Origin: Flavobacterium zhairuonense
GTDB lineage: Bacteria; Bacteroidota; Bacteroidia; Flavobacteriales; Flavobacteriaceae
Reading direction: 5' to 3'
DNA: 64,000 nucleotides
Assembly: GCF_004352915.1 (NCBI RefSeq)
Contig: NZ_SJSY01000067.1
Location: 124,001-188,000 of the forward strand
This document shows, piece after piece, positions 1 to 7,516 of this stretch (its first letter is position 1; every line of letters begins with the position of its first letter). The notes under the pieces are model-generated. The model was not told the origin of the DNA. It did not search any database and saw only the letters and a program-made list of their open reading frames with translations. Position numbers and translations under genes: made by a program.

Positions 1-2
1 GG

Positions 3-134
3 ATTTCATTGTTGATCGCTGCGCTTTCTGCAAAAGGAACAAGTACAATTCAAAATATTGAGCAAATCGACCGTGGATATGAGCGTATCGACGAGCGTTT
101 AAGAGCAATTGGCGCAAAAATCGTAAGAGCATAA
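3..134 (+). CDS. murA: UDP-N-acetylglucosamine 1-carboxyvinyltransferase, C-terminal fragment
   Basis: This is the last 43 codons of MurA, the cytoplasmic enzyme that transfers enolpyruvate from PEP to UDP-GlcNAc in the first committed step of peptidoglycan synthesis. The gene enters from the left edge and reads in frame from base 3 to the TAA at 132-134. The visible tail carries [19 protein letters not shown] and then [10 protein letters not shown], which match the conserved MurA C-terminus. The catalytic cysteine loop lies outside the window. A dispersed inverted repeat starts about 10 bases after the stop. Confidence 0.9.
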   Translation: MSLLIAALSAKGTSTIQNIEQIDRGYERIDERLRAIGAKIVRA

Positions 135-144
135 AAAAGTTATA

Positions 145-201
145 GCCACGAATTACACGAATCGTATTTTTTTTCAAAATTAAATTCGTGTAATTCGAGG
201 C
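145..201. repeat. Inverted repeat with CGAATTACACGAAT arms
   Basis: CGAATTACACGAAT (149-162) is matched exactly by its reverse complement at 184-197. The match extends outward to GCC and GGC, giving arms 145-162 and 184-201 with one mismatch. It has no T-run on the plus strand, so it is not a clear terminator for murA. Similar AGCCACAGATTA words occur near 53262, which suggests a dispersed repeat. Confidence 0.7.
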
Positions 202-222
202 GAAAAAAATAAAAGTCGTTAA

Positions 223-1101
223 ATGACAAACGAACAAAAAGCTGTAAAAGCTACTATATTTAGTATAGCTGGAAATACCTGCTTAGCCTTGATAAAAGGT
301 TTAGCAGGTTTTTTTGGCAATTCATACGCCTTAATTGCTGATGCAATTGAGTCAACGACGGATATATTTTCATCTTTTTTGGTGTTGTTCGGAATCAAAT
401 ATTCGAATAAACCGGCAGATGAAAACCATCCTTACGGTCACGGCCGTGCAGAACCTTTGATTACCTTTTTGGTTGTTGGGTTTTTAATTACTTCAGCAAC
501 GATTATTGGTTATGAAAGCATTTCCAATATTGGGACTTCACATGATTTGCCAAAATCTTGGACATTATATGTACTTGGCGCAATAATTATCTGGAAAGAA
601 TATTCTTTTCGATTGGTAATGAAAAGAAGCAGGCAGACAAATAGTTCGTCTTTAGCGGCCGATGCTTGGCACCATCGAAGCGATGCAATTACTTCTGTTG
701 CAGCTTTCATCGGAATTTCGATTGCGCTTATAATGGGAAAAGGTTATGAATCTGCAGATGATTGGGCGGCACTTTTTGCAGCATTTTTTATTTTGTACAA
801 CAGTTATAAAATTTTCAGACCTGCGCTAGGCGAAATCATGGACGAAAATCTTCATGAAGACTTAGTCGAAGAAATTCGTGTAAAAGCCCTATTGGTTCCG
901 GGAATCCTTGGAACGGAAAAATGTTTTATTCGTAAAGCCGGAATGCGTTATCACGTAGATCTACATGCCATTGTTTCTGCAAAAATTTCAGTAAAAGAAG
1001 GGCACGATCTTTCGCATAAACTTCAAGATACTTTAAAAGAGGAAATTCCAGAATTAGGAAATGTTTTGATTCATATTGAACCAGATGATTATCACTCTTA
1101 A
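223..1101 (+). CDS. Cation diffusion facilitator (CDF) family metal exporter
   Basis: This 292-residue inner-membrane protein should exchange a divalent metal (Zn, Fe, Mn or Co) for protons and export it from the cytoplasm. The first helices carry an acidic metal site (LIADAIESTTD, about residues 38-47), followed by the CDF signature HPYGHGRAE (69-77) and the fifth-helix site HHRSDA (150-155). The last 80 or so residues form the cytoplasmic ferredoxin-like dimerisation domain with a conserved HVDLHAIV segment. Length is typical. It starts 88 bases after murA and ends 5 bases before a tandem CTAAGNNN array. Metal specificity cannot be read from the sequence. Confidence 0.88.
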   Translation: MTNEQKAVKATIFSIAGNTCLALIKGLAGFFGNSYALIADAIESTTDIFSSFLVLFGIKYSNKPADENHPYGHGRAEPLITFLVVGFLITSATIIGYESISNIGTSHDLPKSWTLYVLGAIIIWKEYSFRLVMKRSRQTNSSSLAADAWHHRSDAITSVAAFIGISIALIMGKGYESADDWAALFAAFFILYNSYKIFRPALGEIMDENLHEDLVEEIRVKALLVPGILGTEKCFIRKAGMRYHVDLHAIVSAKISVKEGHDLSHKLQDTLKEEIPELGNVLIHIEPDDYHS

Positions 1102-1106
1102 AGAGG

Positions 1107-1139
1107 CTAAGATTCTGAGGTACTAAGATACTAAGTTTT
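1107..1139 (+). repeat. 8-bp tandem array CTAAGNNN, copy 1
   Basis: Exact 8-base periodicity: CTAAGATT (1107), CTGAGGTA (1115), CTAAGATA (1123) and CTAAG (1131), then a T-rich run. It starts 5 bases after the stop of the CDF gene and points the same way. TAA or TGA recurs every 8 bases (1108, 1116, 1124, 1132), so all three forward frames are closed. Confidence 0.8.
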
Positions 1140-1164
1140 CTCTTTTAGAGCGAATATGAATTTT

Positions 1165-1190
1165 GTCAAGCTGAGCGAAGTCGAAGCTTA
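1165..1190. repeat. CTGAGCGAAGTCGAAG dispersed repeat
   Basis: The word CTGAGCGAAGTCGAAG recurs with one change (CTGAGCGAAGCCGAAG) on the minus strand near 34055-34072. It lies between the CDF and DUF5686 genes and appears to be an extragenic repeat fragment. Confidence 0.5.
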
Positions 1191-1219
1191 CTAAAAAAGA
1201 ATCAAATTTTAAAAATATA

Positions 1220-1276
1220 AAATCCGCTTATTTGCTGTTTAATTCATAGAGAATTGGCAAATAAGCGGATTTTTTT
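1220..1276. terminator. Bidirectional intrinsic terminator
   Basis: A perfect 16-base arm AAATCCGCTTATTTGC (1220-1235) pairs with 1257-1272. It is followed by eight T on the plus strand and a T-rich stretch on the minus strand. It lies between the convergent CDF (plus) and DUF5686 (minus) genes and can serve both. Confidence 0.85.
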
Positions 1277-1299
1277 TCGAATCTACAGGAAGGAAAAAA

Positions 1300-1335
1300 C
1301 TTAGGATCTTAGTGTCTTAGCAACTTAGAATCTTA
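1300..1335 (-). repeat. 8-bp tandem array CTAAGNNN, copy 2 (minus orientation)
   Basis: On the plus strand it reads CTTAGGAT, CTTAGTGT, CTTAGCAA, CTTAGAAT, CTTA with exact 8-base spacing. In minus-strand sense it is TAAG words ending in a T-run. The TAA stop of the DUF5686 gene (1333-1335) is the first repeat unit. About 24 of 28 bases match copy 1 when aligned, including the NNN positions. Confidence 0.8.
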
Positions 1336-3822
1336 ATCTAACACATTCAAAATCTTCAATCCAAATACGACGCCATTCTGCTGTACGCCACCTTGATAAG
1401 AATGAACATAATCAACTCGGAATAATTTGAATTTTCCAAAACCAAGATTGTCTAGACCAACTGTGAATTCAGAATATGGTTTTCGGTCTGGAATTGCCAA
1501 AGTGTGAAATCCGATATTCATAGTTGATTTTAAAAGATTGATGAGCGGAATTTTATTAGTTACAAATCCCATGTCGTTGTGCTCCAAATGCATTTCGAAA
1601 TAACTGTCATTTGTTGAATTTGAATAATACGGCATTAGATTGAAAACATTCAAGTAACGATCTGTAGTGCCAATGTGAGTCTGATTTCCGTTGAAATGTC
1701 TATAATCCATAAAAGCGATGTTTTCAGCATTATAGAATTTTCCTGCTCTAAAATTTGTACCTAGAATTCCTTTGTTTCCTAACGATAAATCATATTGGAC
1801 AGAAGCGCCAATTCGCTCAAATTCATATTTTTTCTCGCTGGCAGCAAAGGCTTTTTCAAAAACTAAATATACGGTTGGGTATTTCTCGTTTTTGACATTA
1901 AACCTTTCATTTGGTCTGGAAATATATTTGTTCCCAAAATTAATTCTCGCACTCAAAGCAGTTTTAAATAAATGATGCTGATCAAAGGCTGGTGTCGTGA
2001 AATCATTTGGCGCCAGCGGATTATTGGACGAATAAATATCATCTTGCTTAAAGAAAGAATAATCGGTTGTGTTGAAAAGTGGTTTTCGTTGTTCGTAAGC
2101 AATTTTTGCGTTGAGGTTTATTCCGTTTGCAACATCTTGACCGTAATTGACTTGGGCAAATTCCAAATTATACAATTTCATATAATTGTCTTTAAAAAAT
2201 AAAGAACTTATCGAATTGACAAATTTTGTAATAGGTTCTGCATTATTGAATTGTGCTGTTTTTGTTCCTCCAGAAACATAAATCGAAGCGTAATTTATGG
2301 TATTGAATCGATGGCTGAATTCACCTATTACGCGCAAACGATCGTCTGAAAAGCCGTAATTGAAAGTCGTGCTTATAGAAGTGCTTTTCCCTTTTTCTTC
2401 ATTCCATTTTCTAAATGAAAAACCAGAATCTAAATTGAAGCCTTGAACCGTATTGAAACTTAAAGAACTTATGTTTAATAATCCTTTGTAATTAAAGGAA
2501 TAGCTTTTAAATGTATTCTTATAATCATAACCCATTAAGACATCCCAAACTTTAAATTTATTGTTTTTTGCGTCAATGGAATCAGTGTATTTTTGAGATT
2601 TTCTAATCGTTAGTAGGCTATCTTTTTTAGTATAATCATTGCTTTCTTCAAGAGTTAAAGGAATTGGACGAATCGAATTCCAGAAAGCATCGTCTTTTTT
2701 ATTAGCAAGTGGTTCGAAAGCTACAATTTCATTTCCAAAAGTTTTCTTTTCGAAAGAAGCTGGGAATTCATAATTGGAATACACATAATTAAATGTTCCG
2801 GAGAATTTAATCCCAAAAACACCAGCATTAAAGGAAAGTGATTGCGCATTTTTTGACCATATTTTGTTCGCCGAATTATAGCTGAAGCTTTGTTTCAAGT
2901 TCATTACTTCAGTAAATTCATTTTTCATACGATACCCTTTGATGTCTAAATCAATTGCATAAATAGCAAAACTATCGTCTATAATATAAATGTAGCCTTC
3001 AAAAACGGGTTCTTTGTCTCGTTTTGGAGTAACTTTTATTTTGTTGATTTGATGGTTGTTATCGTCAAAAAAAGTACCTTCAAGTTTGTATTTATAATAG
3101 CTGAAAGCATTATCGGCAATCGGAGAAATGAGTTTGATGTCAAAATCTAAAGTATTGTCATAAAAGTCATAAGTTGATAATGCAGCCGTGTTGTAGCTAT
3201 ATCCTCGATTGTTTCCGGAGATTTTCGAAGCGATTATTTTCTCTTTTAATTTGTCGGGTTTCTCAAAAGAGATTTTTGATACGGTTTCAGATAAATATAA
3301 AATTCCTGTTCCAGTTGAATCTAAATTTGAAGCCATATCTTCGCCAAGATCTACTTTTTGTCCTAAGATTTTTTTGGGCAAATCTTTTACTTTGAACATT
3401 CCTTTCGAATAAAAATCGGCTGTGTAGCGTCCTGTTTTATCTGAATTGTCTTTTTTGTTTGCAATCGCGCTTTTTATAATAGCATCTGCTGGGTTATTTT
3501 TAGGATCAATGACTACTTCATTTAATGCAAAACTTTCTTCAAACATTTTGACATCAAGAGTGATCGTTTTTGAGTCTGAGGCAACAGCAAGTTTTTGCGT
3601 TTTAAAGCCTAGATATTGAAAAATGATTTTGTTTTTACCGGGCTCTTTTACATTTAACTGATATCTTCCTTGTTCGTTTGAAGTTGTTCCAACATAAGTG
3701 TTTTCTTCAAAAACTGATACAAATGGTAGCGGATTTCCTTTTTCATCAGTTATGGTTCCTTTGATTTGGGCAAAGGCAGAAAATGAAAAAAATAAAAGGG
3801 CAGATAAAATAAAGTTCTTCAT
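1333..3822 (-). CDS. DUF5686 family outer-membrane protein with carboxypeptidase-like regulatory domain
   Basis: This 829-residue protein begins with a signal peptide (residues 1-18, ending SAFAQ). A carboxypeptidase-regulatory-like beta-sandwich follows at about 19-100 (GTITDEKGNPLPFVSVFEE and a YLGF motif), as in SusC-type receptors. The rest has alternating, aromatic-rich strands typical of a large outer-membrane beta-barrel and fits DUF5686. No TonB-plug motifs were seen, so it is not a standard TonB receptor. The function of DUF5686 is not established. It is monocistronic, and its stop codon lies inside an 8-bp repeat array, so the C-terminal end may have been shaped by that repeat. Confidence 0.8.
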   Translation of the reverse strand: MKNFILSALLFFSFSAFAQIKGTITDEKGNPLPFVSVFEENTYVGTTSNEQGRYQLNVKEPGKNKIIFQYLGFKTQKLAVASDSKTITLDVKMFEESFALNEVVIDPKNNPADAIIKSAIANKKDNSDKTGRYTADFYSKGMFKVKDLPKKILGQKVDLGEDMASNLDSTGTGILYLSETVSKISFEKPDKLKEKIIASKISGNNRGYSYNTAALSTYDFYDNTLDFDIKLISPIADNAFSYYKYKLEGTFFDDNNHQINKIKVTPKRDKEPVFEGYIYIIDDSFAIYAIDLDIKGYRMKNEFTEVMNLKQSFSYNSANKIWSKNAQSLSFNAGVFGIKFSGTFNYVYSNYEFPASFEKKTFGNEIVAFEPLANKKDDAFWNSIRPIPLTLEESNDYTKKDSLLTIRKSQKYTDSIDAKNNKFKVWDVLMGYDYKNTFKSYSFNYKGLLNISSLSFNTVQGFNLDSGFSFRKWNEEKGKSTSISTTFNYGFSDDRLRVIGEFSHRFNTINYASIYVSGGTKTAQFNNAEPITKFVNSISSLFFKDNYMKLYNLEFAQVNYGQDVANGINLNAKIAYEQRKPLFNTTDYSFFKQDDIYSSNNPLAPNDFTTPAFDQHHLFKTALSARINFGNKYISRPNERFNVKNEKYPTVYLVFEKAFAASEKKYEFERIGASVQYDLSLGNKGILGTNFRAGKFYNAENIAFMDYRHFNGNQTHIGTTDRYLNVFNLMPYYSNSTNDSYFEMHLEHNDMGFVTNKIPLINLLKSTMNIGFHTLAIPDRKPYSEFTVGLDNLGFGKFKLFRVDYVHSYQGGVQQNGVVFGLKILNVLD

Positions 3823-3954
3823 GTAAGTGGTTTATCTTACAAAAATAGAATAACTTGAATCTGAGGATATTAATAATTTGTTAAATTGTGAAGATGTATT
3901 CGGGGCAAATTTGTTGTTTATAGAGTTGAAGTTCTAAAACATTAATATCTTTTT

Positions 3955-4042
3955 TTCTCGCAGATTTAGCAAATTGTGTAGATTCTTTTTTGATTTTTTT
4001 GCACTGTAGTAAGATGTTCTTGATTTGCAAAATCTGCGAGAA
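3955..4042. repeat. Inverted repeat with TTCTCGCAGATTT arms
   Basis: TTCTCGCAGATTTAGCAAAT (3955-3974) is nearly the reverse complement of 4022-4042 (about 19 of 20 positions). It sits just downstream of aroQ. It lacks a T-run after the arm in aroQ orientation, so I read it as a dispersed extragenic repeat. The rest of 3823-4053 is AT-rich spacer. Confidence 0.55.
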
Positions 4043-4053
4043 TAAATAAAATT

Positions 4054-4467
4054 TTATAAAAACGATTGAATTGCTAATTCGTAGCTTTTTAATCCAAAAC
4101 CTAAAATAACGCCTTTTGCATTTCCAGATAAATACGATTGATGTCTGAAACTTTCACGGGCATAAGTGTTTGAAATATGAACTTCTATTACAGGAGTTGT
4201 AACCGCTTTCATTGCATCGCCCAAGCCTATAGAAGTATGCGTATAGGCACCGGCGTTCAGAATAATTCCATCAAATGAAAATCCAACTTCCTGAATTTTG
4301 CCAATCAATTCGCCTTCAATGTTGCTTTGATAATAGGAAAGTTCAATGTTAGGGAATTTTTCTTTCAACGTTTCAAAATAATCTTCAAAAGTTTGGCTTC
4401 CATAAACTTCTGGTTCTCTTTTTCCTAAAAGATTTAAATTGGGTCCGTTGATAATGCAGATTTTCAT
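4054..4467 (-). CDS. aroQ: Type II 3-dehydroquinate dehydratase
   Basis: AroQ dehydrates 3-dehydroquinate to 3-dehydroshikimate in the cytoplasmic shikimate pathway. The 137-residue protein opens with the family hallmark INGPNLNLLGKREPEVYG, which supplies the active-site arginine and tyrosine. It continues with NAGAYTHTS and EVHISN (substrate Asn and catalytic His) and then ARESFRHQS. It is about ten residues shorter than many homologues, at the C-terminus. The ATG at 4467 places the conserved N-terminus directly at the start. It is divergent from xerD, but the two are separated here by the small outer-membrane protein genes. Confidence 0.95.
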   Translation of the reverse strand: MKICIINGPNLNLLGKREPEVYGSQTFEDYFETLKEKFPNIELSYYQSNIEGELIGKIQEVGFSFDGIILNAGAYTHTSIGLGDAMKAVTTPVIEVHISNTYARESFRHQSYLSGNAKGVILGFGLKSYELAIQSFL

Positions 4468-4548
4468 GTTTAAGTTATTTATGTTGAGGTATTACATTTT
4501 GATATTTGCCATTGAATTCTGGCATTGCCATTGCATTCTGTAAAAATA

Positions 4549-4583
4549 AAAAAACCGTTCTAAATAAATAGAGCGGTTTTTAT
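4549..4583 (-). terminator. Intrinsic terminator of the 4604-5164 gene
   Basis: AAAAACCG-TTCT pairs with AGAGCGGTTTTT across a short AAATAAAT loop (4550-4581), with flanking A/T runs. It lies just downstream of the stop codon of the minus-strand beta-barrel gene. Confidence 0.8.
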
Positions 4584-4603
4584 AAAAGTATGTGATATTA
4601 TTT

Positions 4604-5164
4604 TTAAAACATGAATCCTGCTGAAAGCTGGAATACTGAGTTTTTAAGATCTGCATGAGTAGAAACTTCTGTCAGTCCTAAACCATATCTCGCCTGAACA
4701 AAAAGCCCTTCAGTGATTTTTAATCCAAGTCCGGCATTAACGGCAAAGTCAAAAGTTTTAGGATCTTGAACATCAAATTCTTTTTTATTGCTTAATAAAA
4801 ATGAGGCTTGCGGACCAACTTCTAAGCTTAAAGATTTAGTCATATAGAATTTAGCCATCACTGGAATAGATAAATACCCAAGTTCATTTTTAAATTCGTC
4901 AACAGCATTTTTGTAAGTTGCCCCTTGTGTTGAATATAAAAGTTCTGGCTGGATTGAAAATTTTTCTAACAATTTTAATTCTGCTACTAAACCTGCATGA
5001 TAGCTTGTCAAGCCTTCTTTGTCAACAGAAATCCCATCAAAACTAGCATCACCATGCTGATTAGCAAAGTTAACCCCAGCTTTTACCCCGATTTTTAATA
5101 ATTGTGCGTGTATTGCAGTTGATGCTGCCAGGAACATTACAGCTGCTAAAAATAATTTCTTCAT
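4604..5164 (-). CDS. Small PorT-like outer-membrane beta-barrel protein
   Basis: This 186-residue secreted protein has a Sec signal peptide (residues 1-20, ending STAIHAQ). It then shows the OMP_b-brl/PorT pattern: IGVKAGVNF, a HAGLVAELKL strand, FSIQPELLYSTQGA, VPVMAKFYM, LEVGPQASFLLS, and a final amphipathic strand ending in Phe as outer-membrane proteins do. Spacing suggests an 8-strand barrel. It is paralogous to the four plus-strand genes at 5436-8143 but divergently transcribed. No ligand or enzymatic role can be inferred. Confidence 0.85.
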   Translation of the reverse strand: MKKLFLAAVMFLAASTAIHAQLLKIGVKAGVNFANQHGDASFDGISVDKEGLTSYHAGLVAELKLLEKFSIQPELLYSTQGATYKNAVDEFKNELGYLSIPVMAKFYMTKSLSLEVGPQASFLLSNKKEFDVQDPKTFDFAVNAGLGLKITEGLFVQARYGLGLTEVSTHADLKNSVFQLSAGFMF

Positions 5165-5402
5165 AAAAATGTCTTTTAAAAATTGGTATTTTATATGTTA
5201 TCTACAATTCAAAACTACATTATTTAGAATTTATTGTTTTACATCTTAGATTAAAATATTATTAAAATTCTCACTTTTTAGAGGTTTTTCTCTTTGTGTT
5301 TGCCTTAAACATATGATTTTCAGTTAATTGTTTGTAATCCAATTCTGTCTTATTTTGTTGTTTTGTAATCTTATAAAGGAGTTTATTTAGTAAGTATATT
5401 TT

Positions 5403-5410
5403 TACTTTCG
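5403..5410 (+). promoter_or_regulatory. Weak -7 promoter element for the 5436 gene
   Basis: TACTTTCG has one mismatch to the Bacteroidota -7 consensus TANNTTTG. TTT at 5382-5384 lies 18 bases upstream, in place of the -33 TTG. It sits 26 bases before the start codon. The 5165-5435 spacer is otherwise AT-rich divergent promoter DNA. Confidence 0.4.
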
Positions 5411-5435
5411 TGTATGTAATTAAAAAAAATATATT

Positions 5436-5945
5436 ATGAAAAAACTTATTTTGGCTGCTATTGCAGTTTTGACATTCGGTTTTGCAAATGCACAAGAACA
5501 AACAGCAAAAGGAAAATGGTTAATTGAAACTAATACTTCTTTTGGAGCTACTCACGTTGGAAATACAGGCTTTCATTTGGAGTCTACAGATGGAGAGACA
5601 ACTTGGGGAGCTGGTGCAGAAGGTGGATACTTTGTTGCAGATAATTTAGCGGTAAAAGCTGGTCTAGGTTATGAGGATTTTGGCCATAGTGCAAATGCTA
5701 TTTCGTATAAAGTTGGAGCGAAATATTATTTATTAAATAAATTTCCTCTTGAGGCTTCTTATACAGGGATGAGCGTAAAAGGTTTAGATGAAAATCCTTC
5801 TTTTATTGGTCTACAAGGTGGATATGCGTGGTTTGTAGGTAAAAATGTTTCTGTTGAGCCAGGACTTCGTTATAATATTTCTTTAAATGATGATTATTAT
5901 AAAAGTGTTTTCCAATTCAATATTGGATTTGCATTACATTTCTAA
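5436..5945 (+). CDS. Small outer-membrane beta-barrel protein (OmpA/OmpW-like)
   Basis: This 169-residue protein has an 18-19 residue signal peptide (MKKLILAAIAVLTFGFANAQ). The mature chain of alternating hydrophobic strands (GAGAEGGYFVADNLAVKAG, YKVGAKYYLL) ends FQFNIGFALHF, a terminal aromatic beta-strand. It differs from the next three paralogues in the first half, lacking the FGVKGG opening, but shares the signal peptide and strand pattern. It is the first member of a tandem array and has its own terminator, so it is probably expressed separately. Function is unknown beyond an outer-membrane location. Confidence 0.82.
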   Translation: MKKLILAAIAVLTFGFANAQEQTAKGKWLIETNTSFGATHVGNTGFHLESTDGETTWGAGAEGGYFVADNLAVKAGLGYEDFGHSANAISYKVGAKYYLLNKFPLEASYTGMSVKGLDENPSFIGLQGGYAWFVGKNVSVEPGLRYNISLNDDYYKSVFQFNIGFALHF

Positions 5946-5972
5946 ACAAAAAACATTTAGTTAGTTTTTGTT

Positions 5973-6005
5973 GGCCTTCCTTATCTTTGAGGAGGGCTTT
6001 TTTTT
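5973..6005 (+). terminator. Intrinsic terminator
   Basis: GCCTTCC (5974-5980) pairs with GGAGGGC (5991-5997) across a 10-base loop and is followed by a run of nine T. It ends the 5436-5945 transcript. Confidence 0.8.
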
Positions 6006-6035
6006 GAGTACTAATTTATTTGTTAAAAACCTAAT

Positions 6036-6065
6036 TTGTTTTTAGTAGGGATAGTTTTATATTTG
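6036..6065 (+). promoter_or_regulatory. Bacteroidota-type promoter for the 6099 gene
   Basis: TTG at 6036-6038 and TATATTTG at 6058-6065 match the -33/-7 consensus TTG-N19-TANNTTTG exactly, with a 19-base spacer. This also argues that an in-frame TTG at 6036 is a promoter element and not a start codon. Confidence 0.75.
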
Positions 6066-6098
6066 ATTAATTTAAATTTTAACCCAAAACAAATTAGA

Positions 6099-6680
6099 AT
6101 GAAAAAAATTATTTTATCTGCCATTGCATTAATGGCTTTTGCATTTAGTAATGCTCAGGAAACTAGGTTTGGAATAAAAGGAGGTCTTAACATTACAACT
6201 TTTGCAGGTGGAGATTATTGGGATGCCAAATCTTTAGTTGGCTATCAAATTGGAGGTTTTGCTGAGATTAAAATTATTGACAGATTATCAATCCAACCAG
6301 AGGTTTTGTTTTCTGCACAAGGAGCAAGAATTGAATTTGGAAACACTGATTCAGATATTAAATTAAATTATATCAATGTTCCGGTTTTAGCAAAATTTTA
6401 TATCACAAAACAGTTTACTGCTGAAGCAGGTCCACAACTTGGATTTTTAGTTTCTGCTAAAAATGAAGGAGATGATGTAAAAGATAATTTTAAATCTGTT
6501 GATACAGGTTTTAACTTTGGAGTCGGTTACAATTTTACAGATAATTTCTCAGCTGGAATTCGCTATACAGTTGGTTTGTCAAATATTGCTGATTATGATG
6601 TTGACGATATTGATGAATACTACGACAGCCCAAAAAATAGTGTTTTTGCTTTGACTTTAGCTTATAGATTCAATAAATAA
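6099..6680 (+). CDS. PorT-like outer-membrane beta-barrel protein
   Basis: This 193-residue outer-membrane protein starts at ATG 6099, which places the signal peptide MKKIILSAIALMAFAFSNAQ at the N-terminus. An upstream in-frame TTG overlaps the promoter and is rejected. The mature part follows the PorT-like pattern RFGIKGGLNI, GFAEIKIID, IQPEVLFSAQGA, VPVLAKFYI, EAGPQLGFLVSAK, GIRYTVGLSNIAD and a final ALAYRFNK strand. The acidic loop DVDDIDEYYD near the C-terminus could be surface exposed. It is the second member of the array and is closest to the 6868 and 7517 genes. Confidence 0.85.
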   Translation: MKKIILSAIALMAFAFSNAQETRFGIKGGLNITTFAGGDYWDAKSLVGYQIGGFAEIKIIDRLSIQPEVLFSAQGARIEFGNTDSDIKLNYINVPVLAKFYITKQFTAEAGPQLGFLVSAKNEGDDVKDNFKSVDTGFNFGVGYNFTDNFSAGIRYTVGLSNIADYDVDDIDEYYDSPKNSVFALTLAYRFNK

Positions 6681-6696
6681 AAAAAAATACATTTTT

Positions 6697-6728
6697 AAAG
6701 CCTCCTTATATGGAGGCTTTTTTTTTTG
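6697..6728 (+). terminator. Intrinsic terminator
   Basis: AAAGCCTCC (6697-6705) and GGAGGCTTT (6712-6720) form a perfect stem with a 6-base loop, followed by a run of T. It lies 17 bases after the 6099-6680 stop codon. Confidence 0.88.
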
Positions 6729-6828
6729 CTCGCATATTATTGTTTTTTATTTTAATCAAATTTTTAAAAAAATCATCAAATAATTTTGTTTTTACGTTTT
6801 TCCGTAAGTTTTTTCATTATAGTGCTTC

Positions 6829-6836
6829 TATATTTG
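6829..6836 (+). promoter_or_regulatory. -7 promoter element for the 6868 gene
   Basis: TATATTTG matches TANNTTTG exactly and lies 31 bases before the start codon. The -33 region has TTT about 17 bases upstream and not a TTG, so only the -7 part is convincing. Confidence 0.5.
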
Positions 6837-6867
6837 GCTCATTAATTTTAACCAAAAATAAATTGTA

Positions 6868-7425
6868 ATGAAAAAAATTATTTTATCTGCAGTTGCAGTT
6901 ATGGCATTTGGTTTTGCAAATGCACAAGATGTTAAATTTGGAGTAAAAGGAGGTTTGAACTTTGCTAATCTTGGCGGTGATTTAGATGGCGATGGCGTAA
7001 CAAGCTTTCATGTTGGTGCTTTAGCTGAAATTAAACTAAGTGACAAATTCGCAGTGCAACCGGAGGTATTATTTTCTGGTCAAGGAGCAGATTTTAGTGA
7101 AGATGGTTTTGATTCTACATTGAAATTTTCTTATTTAAATATTCCAGTTATGGCAAAATATTATGTAATTGAAAAGTTAAGCATTGAGGCTGGACCTCAA
7201 ATTGGATTTTTGTTATCTGCAAAAAACGAGGATGAGGATGTTAAAGACTCTTTTAAAAGTGTAGATTTTGGAGTTAATTTCGGAGCAGGATACGACTTTA
7301 CAGAGCACTTTTTTGCTGGAGTACGTTACAATGTAGGTTTGTCAAATATTGCTGATGTTCCAGACGAGGCAGATTTCAAAACGAATAACGGTGTTTTCTC
7401 TGTATCTGTAGGATATAAATTCTAA
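6868..7425 (+). CDS. PorT-like outer-membrane beta-barrel protein
   Basis: This 185-residue protein has a signal peptide (MKKIILSAVAVMAFGFANAQ) that differs by one residue from that of the next gene. The mature part shows DVKFGVKGGLNF, GALAEIKLSDKF, VQPEVLFSGQGA, IPVMAKYYV, EAGPQIGFLLSAKN and a C-terminal SVSVGYKF strand, an 8-strand outer-membrane barrel pattern. The segment from about 25 to 40 contains an acidic GGDLDGDG loop. It is the third member of the array, with its own promoter element and terminator. The family name is secure, the function is not known. Confidence 0.87.
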   Translation: MKKIILSAVAVMAFGFANAQDVKFGVKGGLNFANLGGDLDGDGVTSFHVGALAEIKLSDKFAVQPEVLFSGQGADFSEDGFDSTLKFSYLNIPVMAKYYVIEKLSIEAGPQIGFLLSAKNEDEDVKDSFKSVDFGVNFGAGYDFTEHFFAGVRYNVGLSNIADVPDEADFKTNNGVFSVSVGYKF

Positions 7426-7447
7426 TAAAATAAAAAGAAAACAAATT

Positions 7448-7482
7448 AGCCTTTCGTTTTAAATAACGGAAGGCTTTTTTTG
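7448..7482 (+). terminator. Intrinsic terminator
   Basis: AGCCTTTCGTT (7448-7458) and AACGGAAGGCT (7465-7475) pair with one G-U and are followed by a T7 run. It separates two nearly identical outer-membrane protein genes. Confidence 0.8.
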
Positions 7483-7516
7483 AAAAAAAATAATCAAAAA
7501 ACAAAGAAATCAAAAA

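Noticed and set aside
1107..1335. Possible CRISPR array
   Set aside because: The repeats are 8 bases with no spacers, and there are no cas genes in the window. This is a short tandem repeat, not CRISPR.
5271..5501. Minus-strand open frame over the divergent promoter region at the first beta-barrel gene
   Set aside because: It overlaps the start of a well-supported outer-membrane protein gene and has low-complexity, Asn/Lys-rich composition with no homologous motif.
6036..6098. Upstream TTG start for the second beta-barrel gene
   Set aside because: The TTG coincides with the -33 promoter box, and the extension would place 21 residues before a clear signal peptide.
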